DNA of 64,000 nt from contig CACCQD010000005.1 of NCBI GenBank assembly GCA_902547925.1, positions 1-64,000 on the forward strand, written 5' to 3'. This document shows, piece after piece, positions 57,639 through 64,000 of this stretch. The notes below the pieces were generated by a model that was not told where the DNA came from, ran no database searches, and worked only from the letters and a program-made list of their open reading frames with translations. This DNA comes from an uncultured SAR116 cluster alpha proteobacterium. GTDB lineage: Bacteria > Pseudomonadota > Alphaproteobacteria > Puniceispirillales > Puniceispirillaceae. Position numbers and translations under genes: made by a program. Numbering within the stretch: position 1 is the stretch's first letter; each line of letters starts with the position of its first letter.

Positions 57639-58550
57639 TCACTCTGATGCCGCCTTCGCCGTCAGCATCTGGTGCTCACTCATCACAACAATGACGCCAG
57701 CGCCGACGGTGATCATGATGCCAAGCGCGGCAAGCCCGTCGGGAAGTTCCCTGAAAAACAGCCACCCCAGAAAGGTGGCAACCGGAATCTCGATATATTG
57801 CAGCGGGGCCAGCGTCGCCGATGGGGCAAAGCGCAGGGCAATAGTCATGCACAGATGCCCGGCAGTGCCAATCGCGCCGATGGCAAACAACAGCCAGCCA
57901 ATCCTCTCGGTTGCAGGTAGGGTGATCGCCAGATCATAGGGCGCATCATTTCCGGCAAGGAGCCAGACAAGCAGCAGCATGGCCGTCGAGACAGTGCCGC
58001 TTGTCGCCTGCAGGCTGATCGGATCGCATTCCTTGGCAATTGATCTTGTGATCAGCATGAAGGTGGAAAAGGCAACGGCCACGGCAATTGGCAACAGCGC
58101 AAAAAGCCCAACCTCGGCAAAGCTGGGTTTGATCACCAGCAGACAGCCGCCAAACCCCAGCACACAGGCGATGATCCGGTCACGGCCAACTGTCTCGCCG
58201 AGGAAAAACCTCCCGAGAAACAGTAGAATGAACGGAAACACGAAAACAATGGCGATGGCATCGGCCAGCGGCAGCAACCGCAGCGAGGTGATCATCATGC
58301 CAATGCCGGCAATATGGAACAGGCTGCGCAGGCAGATCAGCCCGAAAATGCGCCGACCGGTCGGAAAGCCACGCCGAAGCACCAGCACCAGTGGGACAAG
58401 GGACAGGGCCTGAAAGACAAAGCGCGCAAGCATCAGCATCATCAGCGGCGCGCCGACTCCCACCACCTTTACCAGCGCGTCACCAAGCGGTGCCAGCAGG
58501 CAGAAGACAAAGACAAACAGGAGGCCTATCAGGGGACGGTCAGAAATCAT
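57639..58550 (-). CDS. EamA/DMT-family transporter
   Basis: 303-residue inner-membrane protein with ten predicted helices in two EamA repeats (about 10-140 and 155-290). Typical features are the GDALVKVVG first loop, the FVFPFILLFLGRFFLGETVG helix end, and the second-repeat PVATFLGWLFFRELPDG segment. Members export metabolites or amino acids, or take up small solutes; the substrate is unknown. Intact and upstream of the split paralogue. Divergent from the LLM oxidoreductase gene across 240 bases. Confidence 0.88.
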   Translation of the reverse strand: MISDRPLIGLLFVFVFCLLAPLGDALVKVVGVGAPLMMLMLARFVFQALSLVPLVLVLRRGFPTGRRIFGLICLRSLFHIAGIGMMITSLRLLPLADAIAIVFVFPFILLFLGRFFLGETVGRDRIIACVLGFGGCLLVIKPSFAEVGLFALLPIAVAVAFSTFMLITRSIAKECDPISLQATSGTVSTAMLLLVWLLAGNDAPYDLAITLPATERIGWLLFAIGAIGTAGHLCMTIALRFAPSATLAPLQYIEIPVATFLGWLFFRELPDGLAALGIMITVGAGVIVVMSEHQMLTAKAASE

Positions 58551-58790
58551 CAGCGGAGTTTGTGGACATTGCCGGCCAAAATCAAATCAAATCTGGTGAT
58601 GCGGTTTCCGGCCTGATCACTTCGCCCGCCGGTGGCGTGAAATGACGATTTTGTGCCGTTTTACCGGCCATTTCGGTCCAAAAATTTTTGTTAGCGTCAA
58701 AAATGTGGTTATTTGGGGTAGTGTTCCCCGACATGATATGTGGACCGGCACTGCTGGATGATGGCCGGGACTGCGTGGGGGATTTAGGAC

Positions 58791-59828
58791 ATGAAGTTTC
58801 AACTTGCGATCAATCTGGAACGTCTAGATGACGGCGATGACATGCGCGACGTCGCCGCGCACACGCTTGAGATGGTGCAGATGGCCGATCGTGGCGGCTT
58901 TCACATTGTCTGGGCGGCCGAGCATCACGCCATCGAGATGACCATCGCCCCGGACCCGTTCCAGCTGCTTGCCTGGTGGGGAGCCAACACTTCCGACATC
59001 CGGCTTGGCACGGCGGTTGTCAACGCGGCCTACTGGCATCCGATCAAACTTGCCGGCGAGGCGGCGATGGCCGATCTGATTTCCGGTGGTCGGCTTGAAT
59101 TCGGCATCGGGTCAGGCGCCTATCAGCGCGAATTTGACCGCATGCATCCAGGCCTCAAACAGAGTGACAGCTGGCGCTACATGCACGAGATGCTGCCGGT
59201 GGTCAAAGCGCTGTGGCAGGGCGATTACGAACATAATGGCGAATTCTGGTCCTTCCCCCTGTCGACCTCGGTGCCGAAACCGCTGCAACAGCCATACCCG
59301 CCGATCTGGGCGGCGGCACGCGCGCCGATCACCTATGATTTCGCGGTGAAGAATTCGATTAACATCCTGTCCTGGCCCTTCACCCGGCCCATGGCCGAGG
59401 CTGAACTGTACCGAAAGCGTCTTGACGAGGCGATGGCGAACAATCCGGGCAAGCCGCGCCCGGTCTTTGCGATGATGCGTCACACTGCGGTCTATGACAG
59501 CGCTGCGGATTCAATGGTTCCGGTTCGTGCGGTGCAGGCGGTGCTGAGCCAGTTTGAAAATCTGTATAAAAATCTCGGCGATGTGCAGAATGGCTTTCCG
59601 GCGAGCATTGAGTTGAAAGAGTTAGAAAACCGCGAGGAATACAACCCTGCCATGCTGCAGGAGAATCTGATGTTTGGCACGCCCGACGAGGTGATTGCGA
59701 AATTACGCAGATATGAGGCGCTTGGCGTTGATCAATTCACCTACTATGCCAGCATGGGCCTTGGCCGGCGGGAGCAGAAACGCTCGCTTGAGCTTTTCAT
59801 CAATGAGGTCATGCCGGCCTTTGCCTGA
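58791..59828 (+). CDS. LLM-class flavin-dependent (luciferase-like) oxidoreductase
   Basis: 345 residues with the luciferase-like TIM barrel: VQMADRGGFHIVWAAEHHAI, IRLGTAVVNAAYWHPIKLAGE, and LISGGRLEFGIGSGAYQREFD. Such enzymes use FMNH2 or F420 to oxidise or cleave small substrates. In this neighbourhood a monooxygenation step on a betaine-type compound is conceivable, but nothing in the sequence shows the substrate. It is 81 bases upstream of the CaiD-like gene on the same strand. Confidence 0.85.
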   Translation: MKFQLAINLERLDDGDDMRDVAAHTLEMVQMADRGGFHIVWAAEHHAIEMTIAPDPFQLLAWWGANTSDIRLGTAVVNAAYWHPIKLAGEAAMADLISGGRLEFGIGSGAYQREFDRMHPGLKQSDSWRYMHEMLPVVKALWQGDYEHNGEFWSFPLSTSVPKPLQQPYPPIWAAARAPITYDFAVKNSINILSWPFTRPMAEAELYRKRLDEAMANNPGKPRPVFAMMRHTAVYDSAADSMVPVRAVQAVLSQFENLYKNLGDVQNGFPASIELKELENREEYNPAMLQENLMFGTPDEVIAKLRRYEALGVDQFTYYASMGLGRREQKRSLELFINEVMPAFA

Positions 59829-59909
59829 TCGTTCGCCACCGGTCCGGCATGGCACCACACAAAAGAGGGCATCCAACAGCGGTGCCAGCCAACAGGGGAG
59901 AGAATTGCG

Positions 59910-60713
59910 ATGTCTGAAATGGTTGAGGTCAGCAGGGACGGCCATGTCCTCGAAGTGCGGCTGAACAAGCCGAAGGTCAATGCCATAGACCACGAGATGA
60001 GCCGGGCGCTTGGCGAGGCCTTCAGGCAGCTGCGTGATGATGATGATCTGCGCGTTGGCATCATCACCGCCGCCGGCGAGCGGATTTTTTCCGCCGGCTG
60101 GGATCTGAAATCGCTCGACAGCGGTGATGCCAGGCTCGATGAATGGTGGGATGATGGCGATTATGGTGAGGGCGGTTTTGCCGGCCTTACCGAGAACTGG
60201 TCGCTGAACAAGCCTGTAATAGGCGCGCTCAACGGTCTGGTCATCGGCGGCGGGTTTGAAATCGCGCTTGCCTGTGATTTGTTGATTGCCGCAGAGCATG
60301 TCGAGTTTGCACTGCCGGAAATGCCGCTTGGCATCATCCCCGATGCCGGCGCGATTCAGCGTCTGCCCCGCCGGATCCCGCACAATATTGCTATGGAAAT
60401 GCTGTTTCTCGGCCGCCGGATGAGGGCCGATGAGGCCGCGCATTACGGGCTGGTCAACAAGGTTGTTCCGGCTGCAGATCTGATGAATGAGGCTCGTGAA
60501 TGGGCGGGCCAGCTTGCCTGGGCCTCGCCGCTGGCGATGCAGTCCGTCAAGGAGGTCATTCGCCATATTGAGTGCCGCCCGACCGAAGCTGCCTTTGCCA
60601 GCATGCGTCAAGACGATCTGCCAATCTACCGGGCGATGCTGAAATCAGACGATGCGGCAGAGGGAATCAAGGCCTTCGTCGAAAAGCGTGAACCCGTTTT
60701 CAAGGGCAAATAG
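59910..60713 (+). CDS. caiD: Enoyl-CoA hydratase/isomerase, CaiD-like (carnitinyl-CoA dehydratase)
   Basis: 267-residue crotonase-fold enzyme. Oxyanion-hole segments SAGWDLKSLDSGD and NGLVIGGGFEIALACD are intact, and the acidic LPEMPLGIIPDAGAIQRLPR stretch carries the catalytic Glu. The start EVRLNKPKVNAIDHEMSRA and the WDLK/GGFAGLTE segments match CaiD, which hydrates crotonobetainyl-CoA to L-carnitinyl-CoA. Position next to an L-carnitine dehydrogenase supports this. It is followed after 36 bases by that gene. Confidence 0.82.
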   Translation: MSEMVEVSRDGHVLEVRLNKPKVNAIDHEMSRALGEAFRQLRDDDDLRVGIITAAGERIFSAGWDLKSLDSGDARLDEWWDDGDYGEGGFAGLTENWSLNKPVIGALNGLVIGGGFEIALACDLLIAAEHVEFALPEMPLGIIPDAGAIQRLPRRIPHNIAMEMLFLGRRMRADEAAHYGLVNKVVPAADLMNEAREWAGQLAWASPLAMQSVKEVIRHIECRPTEAAFASMRQDDLPIYRAMLKSDDAAEGIKAFVEKREPVFKGK

Positions 60714-60749
60714 CCACCAGATCCAACCGTGCCGAAAAGGGCTGTCGAG

Positions 60750-61685
60750 ATGCGCGCATCACCACAAAAAATTCAGACTGTAACCAGCATCGGCGCCGGG
60801 CCGATCGGTGGCGGCTGGACTGCCTTTTTCCTGTCACGCGGCTATCGGGTGCGGGCCTATCTGCACAGCATGGATGAGGAACCCATTTTTCGCGCGATCA
60901 TCGACACCGCCTGGACAAGCCTGCAGCAGATTGGTCTTGCCGCCGGTGCCAGTCGCGACAATCTTATCATCACTAATGATCTGGAGCAGGCCGTCACTGG
61001 CACCCAGTTTGTCCAGGAATCCGCGCCCGAGCGCCTTGAGATCAAACAGCCACTCTATGCTCGGCTTGGCGTGCTTGTGCCAGACGACATCATCATCGCC
61101 TCGAGCACCTCCGGCCTGCCGATGACCAACATTCAGGCCGACTGCCCCACGCCCGGGCGCACCATCGTGGGCCATCCGTTCAACCCGCCCTATCTGCTGC
61201 CGCTTGTCGAGATCGTCGGCGGTGTGGCAACCGATGCGGCGGCGCTTGACTGGGCTTTCGATTTCTATCTGCACGCTGGCAAGGAACCGCTGCGTCTGAA
61301 AAAGGAGATTCCCGGTTTTGTGGCCACCCGCCTGCAGGAAGCGCTGTGGCGCGAAGCCCTACACATGGTCGCCAATGGTGAGGCCAGCCCCGAGGATATT
61401 GACCGCGCCCTGCGCTTTGGCCCAGCGCCCCGGATGGCCATTCAGGGACAATGTATGGCTTTTCACGTTGCCTGCGGTGAGGGTGGCATGGCGACAAATC
61501 TCGACCAGTTCGGTCCGGCGCTCAAACTGCCCTGGACCCGGCTTGCTGCGCCGGAGCTGACAAAATCGCTGCGTGACGCCATGGTTGACGGCTGCAACGA
61601 AATGGCTGGCGACAGATCCTTTGCCGAAATGGCCGCCGAACGTGACCGCCGCATTGTCAAAATCATCAAGGTCTGTGACGAGTGA
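60750..61685 (+). CDS. lcdH: L-carnitine dehydrogenase (3-hydroxyacyl-CoA dehydrogenase family)
   Basis: 311 residues. NAD-binding fold with GAGPIGGGWTAFFLSRGY, then the family HPFNPPYLLPLVEIVGG motif with its catalytic His and the KEIPGFVATRLQEAL helical domain. This length and the GGGW variant fit L-carnitine 3-dehydrogenase, which makes 3-dehydrocarnitine, rather than fatty-acid HADs. ATG 60750 has AAAGGG at a proper distance; an in-frame GTG at 60729 lacks one. The BKACE gene across the regulator would consume the product. Confidence 0.82.
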   Translation: MRASPQKIQTVTSIGAGPIGGGWTAFFLSRGYRVRAYLHSMDEEPIFRAIIDTAWTSLQQIGLAAGASRDNLIITNDLEQAVTGTQFVQESAPERLEIKQPLYARLGVLVPDDIIIASSTSGLPMTNIQADCPTPGRTIVGHPFNPPYLLPLVEIVGGVATDAAALDWAFDFYLHAGKEPLRLKKEIPGFVATRLQEALWREALHMVANGEASPEDIDRALRFGPAPRMAIQGQCMAFHVACGEGGMATNLDQFGPALKLPWTRLAAPELTKSLRDAMVDGCNEMAGDRSFAEMAAERDRRIVKIIKVCDE

Positions 61686-61731
61686 CCCACAGCCTACCCA
61701 CAGCGAAGAATAAGGCCGGAGACGCCTTTTC

Positions 61732-62817
61732 TCATTCGGTCCTGCTGGCTGATTTTTCCGCCCGATAGGCCTTTGCCGCGTGGGTCAGGGCATACATCGT
61801 TCCTGGCCAAGACGGGGTGGTTTCCGCTTCCGGCCAAGCAAGGCGATACTGGCTCGGCTTGCGGCCAAAGGTCTTAGCGAAGCAATGCGAGAAATAGGAC
61901 ATCGAGTTGAAGCCGGAAGCCACCGATATCTCGCGGATATCCATGCTCGTACTGACCAGAAGCGTGCGCGCATATTGCAGTTTCACAAACCGGTAGAACT
62001 GAATGACCGTACAGCCAAGATGCCTGCTGAACAGCCGTTCCAGCTTACGTTGTGGCATCTTCATCTGGCGGCATAGTTCGGGAATTGAAATGCTGTCCTC
62101 GATACGGTCCTCAAGAATTTGGCTGACCCGCTTGATCACCGGATGCACATCCGGCGTTGTCGGCCCTGTCAGTGGACGCTGGGCGAAATGTGGCTCGGCG
62201 CGTCGGTGATGCAGCATCTGGCTGGCAATTTCCGCTGCTAGCTCCTCGTCCTGTGTGGCGGCGATGCGGTGCAGAACAAGGTCGATCCCGGCCAATCCCC
62301 CGGCGCAGGTCATCATCTGCTTATCGATGGTGAACATCTGCTCTCTAGCGTCGACATTTGGAAAGCTCTCGGCGAATCCGGCAAAGAAAGACCAGTGTGT
62401 TGTCGCCTGACGCTGGGTCAGCAGCCCGGCTCTGGCAAAGATATAGGAACCGATTTCGACGCCGATCAGGGGCACCCCATGCCGTTCATGTCCCCGCAGC
62501 CAGTTGGCCAGCCGGTTGTCGAAAAACCGCTCGGCGCCCCAGCTGCCAAGAAGCGCGACACAATCGAGCGTGGCACCTGGCTGGATCCGGTGATCGAGGT
62601 CATAACAGGCAAGCTCCATCATGTTGCTCGCCTTTACGCTGCCACCATCCGGCGTCAGAAACTCCCAGCGATACAGCGCCTCGCCGCTGACATAATTGGC
62701 AATCCGAAGCGGTTCAATCATCGTCGCAAGGGTTGCCATGTTGAACCGCGGCAGCAGCACAAAGCGCATTTCGCGGCTGCGTGGCCCTACCACGGGCTCC
62801 TTTGCCTTTTCGCTCAT
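61732..62817 (-). CDS. cdhR: GlxA/CdhR-type AraC-family transcriptional regulator
   Basis: 361 residues: an N-terminal DJ-1/PfpI-like sensing domain (about 20-190, FVLLPRFNMATLATMIEPLRIANYV interior; CAGGLAGIDLVL) and a C-terminal AraC helix-turn-helix pair (about 215-320, SIPELCRQMKMPQRKLERLF and SVASGFNSMSYFSHCFAKTFG). Same architecture as CdhR, the carnitine-responsive activator of Pseudomonas. It is divergent from the BKACE gene and convergent with lcdH, so it likely controls the cluster. ATG 62817 has GGAAAGG upstream; GTG 62838 is the longer option. Confidence 0.82.
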   Translation of the reverse strand: MSEKAKEPVVGPRSREMRFVLLPRFNMATLATMIEPLRIANYVSGEALYRWEFLTPDGGSVKASNMMELACYDLDHRIQPGATLDCVALLGSWGAERFFDNRLANWLRGHERHGVPLIGVEIGSYIFARAGLLTQRQATTHWSFFAGFAESFPNVDAREQMFTIDKQMMTCAGGLAGIDLVLHRIAATQDEELAAEIASQMLHHRRAEPHFAQRPLTGPTTPDVHPVIKRVSQILEDRIEDSISIPELCRQMKMPQRKLERLFSRHLGCTVIQFYRFVKLQYARTLLVSTSMDIREISVASGFNSMSYFSHCFAKTFGRKPSQYRLAWPEAETTPSWPGTMYALTHAAKAYRAEKSASRTE

Positions 62818-62861
62818 ACTGTGCCTTTCCGCCGCCACTCCGTTTCCCTGCTGTCATTTTA

Positions 62862-62891
62862 CGAAAAAATATTCGTTTTGGCGAAATATTT
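62862..62891. promoter_or_regulatory. Imperfect palindrome in the cdhR/BKACE intergenic region
   Basis: AAATATTCG (62867-62875) and CGAAATATTT (62882-62891) form an inverted repeat with one extra base, in the 194-base divergent spacer. It is a candidate operator for the AraC-type regulator or an AT-rich promoter element. AGGGGAGA at about 62998-63006 is the ribosome site of the following gene. Confidence 0.35.
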
Positions 62892-63011
62892 ACAACCGAA
62901 CCGGTTTACCGCGTGAAAAATCATGCGGTGGACAACCGGCCAGACTGATTATCACTGCCTGCCTGTCATATCCAGGCAAGGGCCGCTTTCTGGCCGTGAG
63001 GGGAGATCGAG

Positions 63012-63896
63012 ATGAATTTTGACGTTGTGCTGACCTGTGCGGTCACAGGGGCTGGCGATACCACCGGCAAGAACCCGCATGTCCCGGTAACACCTGCCGA
63101 AATTGCTACCGCGGCGATTGACGCGGCAAAGGCCGGGGCAACGGCTGCTCATATCCATGTGCGTGATCCGGAAACCGGGCAGGGGTCGCGCGATGTCGGG
63201 CTGTTCCGCGAGACCGTTGACCGGATCCGCGACAGCGACACCGATGTGGTGATCAATCTGACCGCTGGCATGGGGGGTGACTGGGTGCCATCGGATGATG
63301 ATCCGGCATTGCCCGGACCCGGAACCGACATGATCGGACCGGAGGAACGTCTGGCGCACGTCACCACCTTGCTGCCGGAGATCTGTTCGCTTGATTGCGG
63401 TACGATGAATTTCGGCAATGGCAACGAGATCTATATTTCGACCCCGCCCTACCTGCGCATAATGGCCAGCGTCGTTCAGGAATGCGGTGTCAAGCCGGAG
63501 CTTGAGGTGTTTGAGCTTGGCCAGATTCGTTTTGCCAAACAGATGATTGCCGAAGGCATCATCGACGTGCCGCCAATGTTCCAGATCTGTCTTGGCATTC
63601 CGTGGGGGGCTGAGCAGTCGGTCGACAATATGAAGGTGATGAAGGATGAGCTGCCGGCTGATGCGTCGTGGGCCTCGTTTGGCATTTCCCGCATGCAGAT
63701 GCCAATGGCCGCTGCCGCGGTGGCGCTTGGTGGCAATGTGCGTGTCGGTCTGGAGGACAATATCTATCTCGACCGCGGCGTTCTTGCGACCAATGCCCAG
63801 CTCGTGACCCGTGCCAGAGAGATTATCGAACGCATGGGCGCCCGGGTGCTGAGTCCAACTGAAGCGCGCGCGAAACTTGGTCTGCGCAAACGCTGA
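63012..63896 (+). CDS. cdhC: BKACE beta-keto acid cleavage enzyme, probable 3-dehydrocarnitine cleavage
   Basis: 294-residue DUF849/BKACE zinc enzyme. It has the zinc motif [11 protein letters not shown], the [20 protein letters not shown] start, [10 protein letters not shown] and the C-terminal [20 protein letters not shown] enzymes condense a beta-keto acid with acetyl-CoA, releasing acetoacetate and a new acyl-CoA; the dehydrocarnitine members give betainyl-CoA. The neighbours (carnitine dehydrogenase and CdhR-like regulator) point to that substrate. Confidence 0.85.
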   Translation: MNFDVVLTCAVTGAGDTTGKNPHVPVTPAEIATAAIDAAKAGATAAHIHVRDPETGQGSRDVGLFRETVDRIRDSDTDVVINLTAGMGGDWVPSDDDPALPGPGTDMIGPEERLAHVTTLLPEICSLDCGTMNFGNGNEIYISTPPYLRIMASVVQECGVKPELEVFELGQIRFAKQMIAEGIIDVPPMFQICLGIPWGAEQSVDNMKVMKDELPADASWASFGISRMQMPMAAAAVALGGNVRVGLEDNIYLDRGVLATNAQLVTRAREIIERMGARVLSPTEARAKLGLRKR

Positions 63897-63943
63897 AGAC
63901 GCCCATTGCCAAACGCTGACCCCAACCGGATGGAAGACTGATC

Positions 63944-64000
63944 ATGCTCGACAACCCTGACCACGAACAGCAGATGCTGAGAGACACGGTGCACCGCTTC
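63944..64000 (+). CDS. Acyl-CoA dehydrogenase, N-terminal fragment (runs off the window)
   Basis: Only 19 codons are visible: ATG at 63944, then LDNPDHEQQMLRDTVHRF, the amphipathic first helix seen in acyl-CoA dehydrogenases. It starts 47 bases after the BKACE stop. In a carnitine/gamma-butyrobetaine context a butyrobetainyl-CoA dehydrogenase is possible. The identification rests on a short stretch and on position. Confidence 0.5.
   Translation, partial: MLDNPDHEQQMLRDTVHRF

Overview
The window looks like a marine alphaproteobacterium, most plausibly of the SAR116/Puniceispirillum type. This is an inference from gene order and composition; no 16S rRNA lies in the window. The backbone is fairly GC-rich and carries classic alphaproteobacterial neighbourhoods: ppiD<>tpiA-secG-pyrG-kdsA-eno-ftsB-pdhABC-lpd-lipA-ratA (1-13238), a convergent ispDF-pgpA-cinA operon, dusB-ntrBC-ntrYX-trkA-hfq (16154-25074), and mazG, a DUF502 membrane protein, recG<>sdhE-mfd (26096-34306). 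These cover central carbon metabolism, pyruvate dehydrogenase with its lipoate supply, isoprenoid, lipid and KDO synthesis, nitrogen two-component signalling, K+ uptake, RNA chaperoning and repair. Many backbone spacers, and some genes, carry short degenerate tandem duplications.

From about 37.05 to 57.43 kb the sequence turns visibly AT-rich with different codon use. This block behaves as a genomic island. It starts with a dead tyrosine-recombinase gene (three in-frame stops, catalytic domain gone). It appears to split an EamA/DMT transporter gene: the first ~68 codons lie at its right edge (57425-57631, minus strand) and the remaining ~235 codons at its left edge (36331-37045, minus strand), the latter also frameshifted.

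The island is a dense catabolic cassette in three transcription units. Unit A (37998-48049, +): a polyamine-type ABC importer, a double cyclase-family protein whose first half has lost the metal ligands, a class I/II aminotransferase, an aldehyde dehydrogenase, a RidA protein and a class III aminotransferase. Unit B (54950-48027, -): an amidase, a polar-amino-acid importer without an ATPase, an M16 peptidase, and a fusion of an Asp/Glu-racemase/arylmalonate-decarboxylase-like domain to a second class III aminotransferase. Unit C (55092-56741, +): a long ureohydrolase resembling guanidine-hydrolase-type proteins, with a small protein that has a His-rich N-terminus. Together they suggest import and stepwise nitrogen stripping of an amidated or guanidino compound. 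The substrate is unknown, and this is the best candidate in the window for an undescribed system.

To the right the GC-rich backbone resumes with an intact DMT transporter and a carnitine/betaine catabolic cluster: LLM flavin oxidoreductase, CaiD-like hydratase, L-carnitine dehydrogenase, a divergent CdhR/GlxA-type regulator, a BKACE (dehydrocarnitine-cleavage) enzyme and the start of an acyl-CoA dehydrogenase that runs off the window. No rRNA, tRNA, CRISPR array or intact transposase was recognised.
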